Notes: a model not told the origin generated them from the sequence alone. Positions 1 to 8,688 are shown, numbered from the stretch's first letter. The stretch: DNA of 64,000 nucleotides from an uncultured Clostridia bacterium (GCA_946493765.1 CAMMAZ010000002.1:1-64000), one strand, 5' to 3'. Program-made: numbers and translations.

Positions 1-55
1 TTCTTGCTTGCGGTGAAGTTTTCTAATTCTGTAACACATCATTGACAAACCTACA
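1..55 (+). mobile_element. End of a second IS481-type element, cut by the window edge
   Basis: Bases 25-55 are the exact reverse complement of the outer 31 bases (11770-11800) of the complete IS at 11.8 kb, including the transposase stop codon overlap and the terminal CCTACA. Bases 1-24 diverge from the 11.8-kb copy and carry an in-frame TGA, so the copy is either a different member of the family or decayed. By orientation its transposase would be on the + strand, left of the window. Confidence 0.75.
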
Positions 56-79
56 GATAACGTAAAAAACACAACGGCA

Positions 80-113
80 AAAGAAGCAGCAAAATTTTGT
101 CTGCTGCTTCTTT
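80..113 (-). terminator. Hairpin terminator behind the hydrolase gene
   Basis: Inverted repeat AAAGAAGCAGC / GCTGCTTCTTT around an AT-rich loop. On the minus strand it is followed by TTTT, and it lies about 75 bases after the stop of the hydrolase gene. Confidence 0.6.
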
Positions 114-185
114 ATATACAATCAATATTATCCGATATTTGTATTTTTTGCAAACTTTACAGTTGGCAGCCGTTTGCCCATTGCT

Positions 186-1175
186 TTATTGCATGGATTT
201 GCGGAAGAAGTCCGCCATTTTATCAAACGGGATCACGTCGGTCTTATCATACAAATCGGTATGCACCGCGCCCGGAATGATCAGCAGTTCTTTGTTATCG
301 GCGTAGGGGCTGTCCTTGACCATACCGGCAAAGGCGTCTTTGCTAAAATAGCAGGAATGCGCTTTTTCGCCGTGGATGATCAGTACCGCACTGCGGATCT
401 CGTTGCTGTATTGCAAAATCGGCTGATTCATAAAGGACATGCAGCCGGTCACGTTCCAGCCGCCGTTGGAGTTTAAAGACCGCACATGGTAGCCGCGTTT
501 TGTTTTGTAGTAGTCGTGATAGTCTTTCACAAAGAAAGGCGCGTCCGCCGGCAGCGGATCCACCACACCTCCGCCAAGCGCATAGCTGCCGTTTTTGTAG
601 TCCGCAATCCGCTGTGCGTTCAGCGCTTTGCGTTTTTCATAGCGCGCCTGCTCACTGTCTTCTGCATCAAAATAGCCTTTTGCATTGACGCGGGTCATGT
701 CATACATGGTGGACGCGACCGTCGCTTTGATTCGCGTGTCCAGCGCCGCAGCGTTGAGCGCCATGCCGCCCCAGCCGCAAATGCCGATGATCCCGATCTT
801 CTCCGGGTCGACGTTATCCTGCACCGACAGAAAGTCCACCGCCGCCTGAAAATCTTCGGTGTTGATGTCGGGAGAGGCCATGTAGCGGGGACTGCCGCCG
901 CTTTCACCGGTGAAGGAGGGGTCAAAAGCGATGGTCAAAAAGCCGCGCTGTGCCATCGTCTGCGCATAAAGCCCCGAAGCCTGTTCCTTGACCGCACCGA
1001 ACGGTCCGCAGACAGCGATAGCAGCCAGTTTGCCGGACGTGTTTTTCGGTTCATAAAGATCGGCGGCAAGGGTAATGCCGTAGCGGTTGTGAAAGGTCAC
1101 CTTGCGGTGATCGACCTTGTCGCTCTTTGGGAAAGTCTTATCCCATTCTTGTGTTAAACTCAGTTTTTCTTGCAT
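186..1175 (-). CDS. Alpha/beta hydrolase, dienelactone-hydrolase-like
   Basis: A predicted soluble alpha/beta-hydrolase of 329 aa. The nucleophile elbow reads GICGWGG, so the nucleophile is Cys rather than Ser, as in dienelactone hydrolases; a C-terminal GAVHTDLYD offers the catalytic His. The substrate is unknown. The ORF track starts at 1190, but GGAGGT lies inside that start and sits 7-8 bases before the ATG at 1175, so I use 1175. It is the second gene of a pair: the small protein gene upstream ends at 1191, just before this ribosome site. A hairpin terminator follows at 80-113. The fold call is firm and the function open. Confidence 0.85.
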   Translation of the reverse strand: MQEKLSLTQEWDKTFPKSDKVDHRKVTFHNRYGITLAADLYEPKNTSGKLAAIAVCGPFGAVKEQASGLYAQTMAQRGFLTIAFDPSFTGESGGSPRYMASPDINTEDFQAAVDFLSVQDNVDPEKIGIIGICGWGGMALNAAALDTRIKATVASTMYDMTRVNAKGYFDAEDSEQARYEKRKALNAQRIADYKNGSYALGGGVVDPLPADAPFFVKDYHDYYKTKRGYHVRSLNSNGGWNVTGCMSFMNQPILQYSNEIRSAVLIIHGEKAHSCYFSKDAFAGMVKDSPYADNKELLIIPGAVHTDLYDKTDVIPFDKMADFFRKSMQ

Positions 1176-1190
1176 GAAAAATACCTCCAT

Positions 1191-1430
1191 TCACTTTTTG
1201 TCCTCTTTTTGCATGGTGTAGACCATGTGATCGAGGCAGTCGATTTTGTATTGCGCTTGATGCAGCTCCTCTAAAAGGGAGGCTTTGTGCCGGTAAAGCA
1301 GCCGGTACTGCTCCTTGCGTTTTTGTGTGCGCTCCAACTGCAAAAAATGTGCAATGCAAGCGGCGTCGCATCCGGCGTCGGACAGATTGCGCCGTATTTT
1401 AAAAATTCGATCGTCCGTGCTCGTATCCAT
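1191..1430 (-). CDS. Small conserved helical protein, hydrolase partner
   Basis: A 79-aa charged, helix-rich protein (IRRNLSDAGCDAACIAHFLQL ... YKIDCLDHMVYTM). It has no signal peptide or membrane segment. From memory, small proteins of this kind often sit beside hydrolase or MerR-regulator genes in Clostridia, but no function is known to me. AGGAGGTG lies about 10 bases before the ATG. Its stop is 15 bases from the hydrolase start, so the two are co-transcribed and probably translationally coupled. Confidence 0.7.
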   Translation of the reverse strand: MDTSTDDRIFKIRRNLSDAGCDAACIAHFLQLERTQKRKEQYRLLYRHKASLLEELHQAQYKIDCLDHMVYTMQKEDKK

Positions 1431-1600
1431 CCGGCGTCACCTCCTGCTGTTTTTATTGTATGCCGATGCAATCAAAATAGCAAATACTTTGTTTCTATTC
1501 TGTGATATGCTTGACAGGCATTTTATAGCCAAAGCTAATAAAGGCGTGCGGGGATCGGGTGTGTAAACGAAATTGATCTGGAGAAAATCAGGCGTGCATG

Positions 1601-1634
1601 AAAAAAGGCAAAACCGAAACGTTTTGCCTTTTTT
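1601..1634 (-). terminator. Bidirectional terminator behind the URO-D-type gene
   Basis: Stem AAAAAAGGCAAAAC / GTTTTGCCTTTTTT with loop CGAAAC. Runs of A and T on both sides let it work in either direction. It lies 60 bases after the stop at 1694. Confidence 0.85.
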
Positions 1635-1693
1635 CATTCTTTATCCATGCCAATACTGTGGGGTTAAATCCGGTGTTTGTGGGCAATTTAAAA

Positions 1694-2761
1694 TTACCCG
1701 TTCATGTTCAGGTTGCCGCTAAAACCGCCGGGACGTGCAAGCCCCTGCCGGATCAGTTGTGCATATTCCGTTTTCATGCCCAACAGCTTGATGCCGCGGT
1801 CAACGGTAAATCGATAAATTGTTTCCATGTCGTTCAAATGCGGCTGGGTGATATTGACACCAAAAAGGCCGGGGATGTCGCACATGCGGGAAATATAATG
1901 ATCGCCTCTGCCGCAGAAATGGATCGCGCCGCCGCCGTAGTGATCGAGCAGCTGCGCGTCATACGGCCGGGCAAATTCGGCATATTGCTCCGGCGATATA
2001 TTCATCGCGCTGTCGTTGCGCAGCATAATCACGCCGCGGTGCATGATGTTGGACCAGTGCGCGCGAAATTCGCCTTTTGGCGGGAAAAGGGAAAGCCATT
2101 GATCCATGAAGGCTTTGTAGGTATCGGTGACCAGCTGCAAAAGTGCATGGACAAGCTCCGGCTCGTCATACATGGCATAAAACATCTCGCACCCCCACAG
2201 CAGTTCGCAGATATCCAACGGCCCCTGCGTGTCCGGATGATAAACGGTGACAAATTGTTTGATGTTCGGATAATGCTCGAACACTTCGGCAAAGCATTCG
2301 CCCATGGCGAATACCTTAGCGCCAAGTCCCGCATTCAGATCCGGCATGCCTTTGTCGAGCAGCGCGCGAATTTGATCGGTGCCGCCCAGCGGACGGCTGG
2401 TCGGCAGCGTGTTGGTTTCATAGGGCATCATAAACATTTCGGCGCCGAAAAGGGAAGACAAAATAGCGGTTCCGTAATTCGCCCGCACACAGGGCACACC
2501 GTTACCTGCAAGCGCCGATGCAACGCCGCCGAGTTCCGACAGCAGCATCCATTCCTGATTTTCGACTGCATCATTGATGTTGATCGCCGGAAAGTCGGGT
2601 TTTTCGATCTTCTTTTTGCGGTTTGGAACGAAAATATCGCCGTCAAACCGGTCAAACAAAAAATCTTCCCATTGTTTTTGATAATCCAATTCGACCTGCG
2701 CATCGATCTGCCGTTCGAGCGCATCCAAAAGCCGCAGGGTGTTTGCACTGCATTGCAGCAT
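1694..2761 (-). CDS. Uroporphyrinogen decarboxylase (URO-D) family protein
   Basis: 355 aa with a URO-D/methyltransferase TIM-barrel pattern. C-terminal motifs IHFCGRGDHYI and LFGVNITQPHLND resemble the HxCG-type metal and substrate site of URO-D-like corrinoid methyltransferases. No other heme gene is nearby, so a role in methyl transfer or as a paralogue of unknown substrate is more likely than heme synthesis. The ORF track start (3004) adds 81 residues without a ribosome site; AGGGGG lies 8 bases before ATG 2761. Transcribed away from iscS and ends at its own terminator. Confidence 0.8.
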   Translation of the reverse strand: MLQCSANTLRLLDALERQIDAQVELDYQKQWEDFLFDRFDGDIFVPNRKKKIEKPDFPAININDAVENQEWMLLSELGGVASALAGNGVPCVRANYGTAILSSLFGAEMFMMPYETNTLPTSRPLGGTDQIRALLDKGMPDLNAGLGAKVFAMGECFAEVFEHYPNIKQFVTVYHPDTQGPLDICELLWGCEMFYAMYDEPELVHALLQLVTDTYKAFMDQWLSLFPPKGEFRAHWSNIMHRGVIMLRNDSAMNISPEQYAEFARPYDAQLLDHYGGGAIHFCGRGDHYISRMCDIPGLFGVNITQPHLNDMETIYRFTVDRGIKLLGMKTEYAQLIRQGLARPGGFSGNLNMNG

Positions 2762-2906
2762 GATCTGTTCCCCCTTTTCGCTTGAAACTGCCAACAGTGT
2801 AGCACACTGTTTTGGCGTTGTCAACAAAAGAGAGCAGAAAGGACAAATAATTTTTATTGAACCTTTGCAAGGATTGTGAAAAAATAAAAAATTTTCGCAA
2901 AAGGGA

Positions 2907-2935
2907 TTGAAAACTATACTAATTTGGTATATTAT
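2907..2935 (+). promoter_or_regulatory. iscS promoter with an operator-like palindrome
   Basis: TTGAAA (2907-2912), 17-base spacer, TATTAT (2930-2935). The spacer holds a 17-base palindrome (2915-2931) with 14 of 17 symmetric positions and ATAC/GTAT arms. It exactly fills the space between -35 and -10, as expected for a repressor site; an Rrf2-type (IscR or CymR-like) repressor is a guess. Confidence 0.7.
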
Positions 2936-3040
2936 TAAAGCAAAGCAAAATCCGGCGGCGGGGCAATCGCGGATAAACGCGTCCCGCACGCGCGTTATAT
3001 TCATTATATTTATGATACGTAATCAAAAGGAATGAACACA

Positions 3041-4222
3041 ATGGAAAAACGATTTGTTTATGCCGACAATGCGGCGACAACCAAAATTTCACCGGCGGTG
3101 AAGCAAGCGATGATCGGCGCGCTCGATTTATACGGCAATCCCTCCAGCCTGTATGCGCTGGGAGATCAGGCGAAAGCGGCGATCGAAAAGGCGCGGGAAC
3201 AGTGCGCCAAAGCGATCGGGTGCGCGCCCGCTGAAGTGTTTTTCACGTCCGGCGGCACCGAAGCAGACAACTGGGCGATCAAGGGTGCGGCCGCGCGGCT
3301 GCGCAAAAAGGGCAAGACCCACATCATTTCCACCGCGTTTGAGCATCATGCGGTGCTGCACACATTGCAGGCGCTGGAAAAGCAGGGCTTTTCCGTCACA
3401 CTGCTGCCGGTACATGAAAACGGAATTGTCCGGGTGGAGGAATTGAAGGATGCCATTCGTCCCGAAACCGGCCTTGTTTCGGTGATGTTTGCCAACAACG
3501 AGATCGGCACCATCCAACCGGTTGCTGAAATCGGCGCGATCTGCCGGGAACGCGGCATTTTGTTTCATGTCGATGCGGTGCAGGCGATCGGCAGCCTGCC
3601 GGTGGACGTGCAGGCGCAAAACATCGATCTGCTTTCGGTTTCGGGTCATAAAATTCATGCGGTAAAAGGCATCGGCTTTTTATATATCCGCCGCGGCGTT
3701 GCGATCGATAACCTGATCGACGGCGGCGCACAGGAACGCGGCCGCCGCGCGGGAACGGAAAACGTGCCTGCGATCGTGGGACTGGGCAAAGCGATGGAAC
3801 TTGCCGCAACCGGTATTGCAGACCGCGCCGAAAAGATCGCAGCGCTTCGCGACCGGCTGATCGCCGGCGCGCTGCAAATCGAACGGTCACGGCTGAACGG
3901 AGACGCTAAAAATCGGCTGTGCGGCAACGCAAACCTTTGTTTTGAAGGTATTGAGGGAGAAAGCCTGCTTTTGATGCTGGACATGCAGGGCATCTGCGCT
4001 TCCAGCGGATCGGCCTGTACCTCCGGTTCGCTCGATCCGAGCCATGTGCTTTTGGCGATCGGTCTGCCGCATGAGATCGCGCACGGGTCGCTGCGTGTGA
4101 CCATCAACGAAGAAACCACGAAAGAAGATATTGACTATATCCTTGAAAAGCTGCCGCCGATCGTCGAACGGCTGCGGTCGATGTCCCCGCTGTGGGAACG
4201 GATCAAGTCGGAAGAAAAATAG
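3041..4222 (+). CDS. iscS: Cysteine desulfurase (IscS/NifS family)
   Basis: A PLP enzyme of 393 aa that takes sulfur from cysteine for Fe-S cluster assembly. The N-terminal YADNAATT motif, the PLP-binding Lys in VSGHKIHA (about residue 204) and the catalytic Cys in SSGSACTSG (about residue 326) are all present. The Cys loop is the long group-I (NifS/IscS) type. The start is ATG 3041, with AAAGGA 9 bases upstream; ATG 3032 of the ORF track touches the ribosome site. First gene of iscS-iscU-TSCPD, with the scaffold gene 26 bases downstream. Confidence 0.95.
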   Translation: MEKRFVYADNAATTKISPAVKQAMIGALDLYGNPSSLYALGDQAKAAIEKAREQCAKAIGCAPAEVFFTSGGTEADNWAIKGAAARLRKKGKTHIISTAFEHHAVLHTLQALEKQGFSVTLLPVHENGIVRVEELKDAIRPETGLVSVMFANNEIGTIQPVAEIGAICRERGILFHVDAVQAIGSLPVDVQAQNIDLLSVSGHKIHAVKGIGFLYIRRGVAIDNLIDGGAQERGRRAGTENVPAIVGLGKAMELAATGIADRAEKIAALRDRLIAGALQIERSRLNGDAKNRLCGNANLCFEGIEGESLLLMLDMQGICASSGSACTSGSLDPSHVLLAIGLPHEIAHGSLRVTINEETTKEDIDYILEKLPPIVERLRSMSPLWERIKSEEK

Positions 4223-4248
4223 AACAAAAGAATGGAGATGGATATTTG

Positions 4249-4674
4249 ATGTATACACAACAGGTCATGGATCATTTCACCAATCCGCGCAACGTCGGGG
4301 AAATCCCGGACGCCGACGGAATCGGCGAGGTGGGCAACGCAAAATGCGGCGATATCATGAAAATGTATATAAAGGTTGACAACGACGTGATCACCGATGT
4401 AAAATTTAAGACATATGGCTGTGGTTCCGCGATCGCAACCTCTTCGATTGCAACAGAAATGATCAAAGGGCATACAATAAAAGAGGCGTTGGAATTATCC
4501 AACCAGGCGGTGGTGGAAGCGCTCGGCGGCCTGCCGGCGCATAAAATCCATTGTTCCGTTCTGGCGGAACAGTCGATCAAAGCCGCGATCAGCGATTATT
4601 ACCAGAAAAACGGAATCGATCCGGAGCCGATCGTGGGTAAAATTCCGACCTGTGAAGACGGACACTGCCATTAA
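4249..4674 (+). CDS. iscU: Fe-S cluster assembly scaffold IscU/NifU-N
   Basis: A 141-aa scaffold on which clusters are built with sulfur from IscS. The three ligand cysteines appear in NAKCGD, YGCGSA and HKIHCSVLAEQ. It lacks the LPPVK-type chaperone motif of proteobacterial IscU, and no hscA/hscB follows, which fits Firmicutes and NifU-like forms. The protein ends with a His/Cys-rich GHCH tail. ATG 4249 has GGAG 11 bases upstream; the longer ORF (4192) runs back into iscS. Confidence 0.93.
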   Translation: MYTQQVMDHFTNPRNVGEIPDADGIGEVGNAKCGDIMKMYIKVDNDVITDVKFKTYGCGSAIATSSIATEMIKGHTIKEALELSNQAVVEALGGLPAHKIHCSVLAEQSIKAAISDYYQKNGIDPEPIVGKIPTCEDGHCH

Positions 4675-4696
4675 TTTTAGGAAAGAAGGATTGGCA

Positions 4697-4951
4697 ATGG
4701 AGTATGTTGCAAAAACAAAAGGCGTTTGTTCATCCGCCATTGAATTTGAGGTAGAGGACGGCATTGTGAAAAACGTGCATTTTACCGGCGGATGCAATGG
4801 GAACACACAGGGAATCGGCAAATTGGTCGAGGGTATGCCCGCAAAAGAAGTGATCCGCCGTTTAAAAGGCGTGAAATGCGGCATGAAAAACACATCCTGC
4901 CCGGACCAGCTCGCCACCGCTTTGCAAAAAGTGCTGGAAGAAGAGGAATAA
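4697..4951 (+). CDS. TSCPD-domain protein (TIGR03905-like)
   Basis: An 84-aa protein whose C-terminal NTSCPDQL matches the TSCPD domain found in small proteins and in the tail of some vitamin-B12 ribonucleotide reductases. Four Cys residues (GVCSS, GGCNG, VKCGM, TSCPD) could bind a metal or cluster. ATG 4697 has AGAAGGA 6 bases upstream; the ORF-track start at 4652 lies inside iscU. As third gene of the Fe-S operon it probably works with cluster assembly, but its exact role is not known. Confidence 0.85.
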   Translation: MEYVAKTKGVCSSAIEFEVEDGIVKNVHFTGGCNGNTQGIGKLVEGMPAKEVIRRLKGVKCGMKNTSCPDQLATALQKVLEEEE

Positions 4952-4985
4952 TTCCGGCAGATCTTTCACATATCACAAAATGAAA

Positions 4986-5024
4986 TCACCCCTCTCCGGG
5001 ATCATCCCGAAGAGGGGTGATGTT
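4986..5024 (+). terminator. Terminator of the Fe-S operon
   Basis: Stem TCACCCCTCT / AGAGGGGTGA with an inner CCGGG/CCCG helix, followed by TGTTTTA. It closes iscS-iscU-TSCPD. Confidence 0.85.
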
Positions 5025-5155
5025 TTATGGGTTGCAAAAAATTAACAGTGACGCTGTGAAAACAATTTACCGTGTGGTGTTCCATAGCATCGGGAGCTCC
5101 CGGCGAAGGGTTCATCCCTTCTGCGCTTTTAGGTTTTTCGCATTGCAGAAAGCAG

Positions 5156-5184
5156 TTGAAAAACAGGCGGGATTTTGGTATAAT
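5156..5184 (+). promoter_or_regulatory. Strong vegetative promoter with extended -10
   Basis: TTGAAA (5156-5161), 17 bases, TATAAT (5179-5184), preceded by TGG (extended -10). Transcription would begin near 5191, only about 20 bases before ATG 5210. Confidence 0.8.
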
Positions 5185-5209
5185 AACAAAAAAAGTATCG
5201 ATTTTTGAA

Positions 5210-5794
5210 ATGAGCGTGATTGTTTTGGCAGAACAAGGGGTGTTCCGCACAAAAGTGTTCGGCGGGTTCAATAAAAAGGACGTGTTCCGCTATTTTGACG
5301 AGCTGCAAAACAGTTCCGGCGATGAAATCAAGCTGCTGAAAGAACAGTTAAAACAGCGGGATGAAACGCTGCAGGCCGATGCGGAGAAGATCAAGGAATT
5401 GTCGGATGCGCTGGTGGAACTGAAAAGTCAATATGACAGCCTGCGGCAGAAAGCCGAACAGGCCGATGCGGTGTTGGCGGAAAACCGTGCGCTGCACGAA
5501 CAGCTTTCACAGCTGCAGCTGGAAAAAGAAAGCGATTTGTCCTATAAAGCACGGTGCGATAATTTATCGCACAAGGTGGTCAAAGCACAGTCGGAAAACA
5601 TGCTGCTTAAAACCGCGATAGAAAAGGAAAAAATCAAAAATCAGTCGTTGCAGCATGCGATCGATGAGATTGCAAAGGTGCCGACCGGAAATTTGAGTGA
5701 AAAGTCGGAAGTGCTGGCGGATTTGTCGGAACTGATCGAATCCATGCTGCAAATCAAAGAAAAAATCCGCGATGCAAAACAGCAGTGCGAATAA
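5210..5794 (+). CDS. DivIVA-like coiled-coil protein
   Basis: About 194 aa. The N-terminal FRTKVFGGFNKKDVFRYFDEL resembles the membrane-binding start of DivIVA/GpsB proteins (F-x-GY/F-x3-DV). Residues 40-190 are Glu/Lys/Gln-rich with heptads and should form a long coiled coil. Such proteins mark poles or septa, but the partner is unknown here. ATG 5210 is chosen because the promoter at 5156-5184 rules out the longer ORF (5072). There is no clear ribosome site, so GTG 5240 (before FRTKVF) is an alternative. Followed 15 bases later by the fumarase-type gene. Confidence 0.65.
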   Translation: MSVIVLAEQGVFRTKVFGGFNKKDVFRYFDELQNSSGDEIKLLKEQLKQRDETLQADAEKIKELSDALVELKSQYDSLRQKAEQADAVLAENRALHEQLSQLQLEKESDLSYKARCDNLSHKVVKAQSENMLLKTAIEKEKIKNQSLQHAIDEIAKVPTGNLSEKSEVLADLSELIESMLQIKEKIRDAKQQCE

Positions 5795-5809
5795 AGGGGC
5801 GTTGACAGA

Positions 5810-6343
5810 GTGGAAAACGAATTGCATACCTCGCAGCTGAAAGAAGCGGCAAAAACATTGCATGCCGGCGATCGGATCTTGTTGTCCGGGCCTGTGTTCA
5901 CCGCCAGAGATGCAGCGCATAAACGCATCCGGCAGTTGATCGAAACCGGAAAGCCGCTGCCGTTTGCGATGGAGGGTGCTGTGATTTATTATGCGGGACC
6001 GACCCCGACGCCGCCGGGATTGCCGATCGGTTCCTGCGGGCCCACCACTTCCTCCCGCATGGACCCTTATGCGCCGCAGCTTTTGGATATGGGGCTTGCC
6101 GCCATGATCGGCAAAGGCGGGCGCAGTAAGGCGGTGTGTGATGCGATCGTGCGCAACGGCGCGTTGTATTTATGTGCGGTCGGCGGCGCGGGCGCGCTTG
6201 CCTGCAAGCATATTCGTTCCTGTGAAGTGATCGCTTTTGATGATTTGGGTTGTGAATCGGTTAAAAAACTCGAATTCGACAGGTTCCCGCTGTTGGTTGC
6301 AATCGATGCGAAGGGGAATAATCTCTTTGTCCATGCGGATTAA
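5810..6343 (+). CDS. Fumarate/tartrate hydratase class I, beta-type subunit
   Basis: A 177-aa protein matching the C-terminal (beta) domain of class I Fe-S hydro-lyases: GDRILLSG, YYAGPTPTPPG, GPTTSSRMD, MIGKGG and VGGAGAL motifs. In the two-subunit enzymes the alpha chain carries the 4Fe-4S cluster and is usually encoded directly upstream; here the upstream gene is the coiled-coil protein, so this subunit is an orphan in the window. GTG start with AAAGGGG 11 bases upstream. Confidence 0.88.
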   Translation: MENELHTSQLKEAAKTLHAGDRILLSGPVFTARDAAHKRIRQLIETGKPLPFAMEGAVIYYAGPTPTPPGLPIGSCGPTTSSRMDPYAPQLLDMGLAAMIGKGGRSKAVCDAIVRNGALYLCAVGGAGALACKHIRSCEVIAFDDLGCESVKKLEFDRFPLLVAIDAKGNNLFVHAD

Positions 6344-6380
6344 AATAGCGGATATTTATTATATATAAGCATGGTGTATA

Positions 6381-6412
6381 AACGCCCGGAACGTTTTATC
6401 GTTCCGGGCGTT
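6381..6412. terminator. Bidirectional terminator
   Basis: Stem AACGCCCGGAACG / CGTTCCGGGCGTT followed by GTTTTT. It lies between the convergent fumarase-type and MFS genes. Confidence 0.9.
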
Positions 6413-6429
6413 GTTTTTGTGCGGTATTT

Positions 6430-7626
6430 TTATTTTGACATGCTTTGCCGGGCGCCGCGGCGGGACAGCAGAATGCCTACAATCAAAAGCAGCGGGAAGA
6501 TAGCGGCGGCGAGCAATCCTTTTTTCAGGTCGTCGCCGAACCAGTCGGAAATGGTTCCGACCGCTGCCGGACCTGCCGTGCAGCCGAGGTCTCCGGCCAG
6601 CGCCAAAAGTGCGAACATGGCGGTGCCGCCGGTTTTCAGCGTTTTAGAAGCGGTGCTGAAGGTGCCGGGCCACATGATGCCGACCGACAGGCCGCAAAGC
6701 GCACAGCCGGCAAGACCGAGTGCCGGATGTGAAGAAAGCGCGGCGAGCAGGTAGCCGATCACGCAGAGGATGGCACAGCCGGTCATGAAAGGGGCCAGCC
6801 GGATTTTGTGGCTGCATTTGCCGTAGAAAAGGCGGGTTAGACCCATTAACAGGGAGAACATACAAGGACCCAGCAGGTCGCCGGTCGTTTTGTCGATTCG
6901 CAGACCGGATTCCGCAAATGCAGACGCCCATTGGCTCATGCCTTGTTCCGCCGCGCCGGCCGCGACCATCATGAGCAGCAAAACCCAGAAGATTCCGGTT
7001 TTGAAAAGCTGTGTGAAAGACATGCTTTCTCCGGATTCGACCAGTGTGTGAATGGGGACCTTTGCAAAATAAACGCTGTTGGCGATGGGGATCAGCGCCC
7101 AGAAAAGTGCGAGAATCTGCCAGTTTTGCGTGCCGAACAGCGCAAAAAACAGGGTGGACACACCGATCACAAAAACGCTGCCCCAACAGTAAAACGAATG
7201 CAGAAGACTCATGGCGCCGGATTTGCTGTTTGTCGGGCAGGCTTCAACGATCGGGCTGATCAGCACTTCCAAAAGACCGCCGCCGATCGCATAGACCGTC
7301 ACGGCGATGCAAATGCCGACAAACGGGGCGGGCAGGATTTCCGGGAGAACCGCTAAGAAAACAAGGCCGGCAGCTGCGAAAATATGCGCGGCGACGGCAA
7401 GGATGCGATAGCCGATTTTGTCGGCGACTTTTGCGCAAATCAGGTCGACAAGCAGCTGGATACCGAAATTGAAGGTGGTCAGCAATGCGATTTTGTCGAG
7501 AGAGATGCCGTATTGCGACCGGAAAGTCAAAAACAACAGCGGCGCAAAATTGTTGACGATCGCCTGGACAATGTAGCCGGTGTAGCAGGCGTAGATGGTG
7601 TGTTTGTAATTTTTGAGGGTGGACAT
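6430..7626 (-). CDS. Major facilitator superfamily (MFS) transporter
   Basis: A 398-aa membrane protein with about 12 hydrophobic segments and a central polar loop (KVPIHTLVESGESMSF) splitting it into two halves of six. The KVADKIGYR stretch after segment 2 matches the MFS loop 2-3 signature. The overall pattern recalls FucP-like sugar permeases, but no substrate can be read from the sequence. AAGGGAA lies before ATG 7626. It follows the YihY gene by 22 bases on the same strand. Confidence 0.85.
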   Translation of the reverse strand: MSTLKNYKHTIYACYTGYIVQAIVNNFAPLLFLTFRSQYGISLDKIALLTTFNFGIQLLVDLICAKVADKIGYRILAVAAHIFAAAGLVFLAVLPEILPAPFVGICIAVTVYAIGGGLLEVLISPIVEACPTNSKSGAMSLLHSFYCWGSVFVIGVSTLFFALFGTQNWQILALFWALIPIANSVYFAKVPIHTLVESGESMSFTQLFKTGIFWVLLLMMVAAGAAEQGMSQWASAFAESGLRIDKTTGDLLGPCMFSLLMGLTRLFYGKCSHKIRLAPFMTGCAILCVIGYLLAALSSHPALGLAGCALCGLSVGIMWPGTFSTASKTLKTGGTAMFALLALAGDLGCTAGPAAVGTISDWFGDDLKKGLLAAAIFPLLLIVGILLSRRGARQSMSK

Positions 7627-7648
7627 GATTTTAAATTCCCTTCATTTT

Positions 7649-8530
7649 TTAATTTCCTTTGATAAAAATCGTTTTGAACAATGCTTTGAACGAAAATTCC
7701 TTGTGATAGATCATCACGTTGACCTGTGCGCCCAGCAGCAGGATCACCATGCTCATATAAAGCCACAGCATCAGCAAAACCACAGCGGCAAGGCTGCCGT
7801 AGACATGCGAAGGATTGGAAAAATGCTGGATATAAAGTGAATAGCCTAAAGAGAAAAGCACCCAGCTGCCGGACGCTAAGGCGGCGCCGGTGAAATGCGC
7901 GCGCAGCGGCATATCGCTTCTGGCCAGCGTTTTATAGCCAAGGACGAAAAGAAAGGTCAAGAAAATGAAATAGCAAAGATATTTGATGATATTGATGTCG
8001 TTTAAAAAGGATAAAATGCTGTTGGGACCGAACAGGAGATTGGAAATGTATTTTCCGAACAGCAGCAGCGTGACGGTGGTGATGATTATGAGCATGAACG
8101 CCACGGTGTAGATCAGCGAGAACAGCTGGTTGATGAGAAAGCTTTTGCGTTTTGGAATATCATAAATTTCCCGCAGTCCCTGGCTGATACTTTTAATGCC
8201 TCTTGAGGAGGACCACAACAGTGTGATCGCAGTGATGGAAAACATCGAGATGCTTTGGGTGTCGTGTGCGTTTTTTAAGATCTCATTGGCGTAGGGCACA
8301 AGCTCGGTCGGCAGGATCTCCCCCAGCAGCTCGTTGATGTCCGCTTGGGAAAAAGGAACAATCGCTTTTAAAATGGAAGAGAGCAAAACGATGAACGGCA
8401 CGGCGGAAACAATAATGAAAAAGGCTGCCTGCGCAGAAAACGCAAACAGATGGTTTTCGCTGATCCGCTGTGAAATCGCGGAGGTTTCGCTTCGCAGAGA
8501 GGAAAGCGTTTTTTTCGGTTGTTCTTTCAT
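7649..8530 (-). CDS. YihY/BrkB-family membrane protein
   Basis: 293 aa with about six membrane helices. The N-terminal FAFSAQAAFFIIVSAVPF and the C-terminal YGSLAAVVLLMLWLYMSMVILLLGAQVN are typical of the YihY/BrkB family (once called ribonuclease BN by mistake). The biochemical role is unknown. AGAGGG precedes the ATG. Likely co-transcribed with the MFS gene. Confidence 0.9.
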   Translation of the reverse strand: MKEQPKKTLSSLRSETSAISQRISENHLFAFSAQAAFFIIVSAVPFIVLLSSILKAIVPFSQADINELLGEILPTELVPYANEILKNAHDTQSISMFSITAITLLWSSSRGIKSISQGLREIYDIPKRKSFLINQLFSLIYTVAFMLIIITTVTLLLFGKYISNLLFGPNSILSFLNDINIIKYLCYFIFLTFLFVLGYKTLARSDMPLRAHFTGAALASGSWVLFSLGYSLYIQHFSNPSHVYGSLAAVVLLMLWLYMSMVILLLGAQVNVMIYHKEFSFKALFKTIFIKGN

Positions 8531-8656
8531 GGGTACCCTCTTTTTCTCCGCAATGCTGCGGGATCGTCAATTCTATTGTATGTGTTGATTTTGAAATCTA
8601 TTTTAAAAAGTCAAGGGAATTTTGTCGTTTAAAAAAATATTTATCTCCTAAACTCT

Positions 8657-8688
8657 GGAATGAAAAGCCGGTTTTGCGCGCATACTGA
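8657..8688 (+). promoter_or_regulatory. Possible forespore (SigF/SigG) promoter
   Basis: CATACTGA (8681-8688) is close to the SigG -10 CATACTA, and GGAATG 18 bases upstream matches 4 of 6 positions of TGAATA. The location fits autoregulation of sigG in the forespore. The -35 match is weak. Confidence 0.45.

Noticed and set aside
1598-2785. 395-aa open frame on the plus strand
   Set aside because: Antisense to the URO-D-type gene and starts inside a terminator hairpin.
5022-5155. Possible small RNA with GGGAGCTCCC and AAGGGTTCATCCCTT
   Set aside because: I compared it with tRNA and SRP RNA patterns: the loop after AAGGG is too short for a T-arm and the SRP GGAAGCAGC motif is missing. No promoter and terminator frame it.
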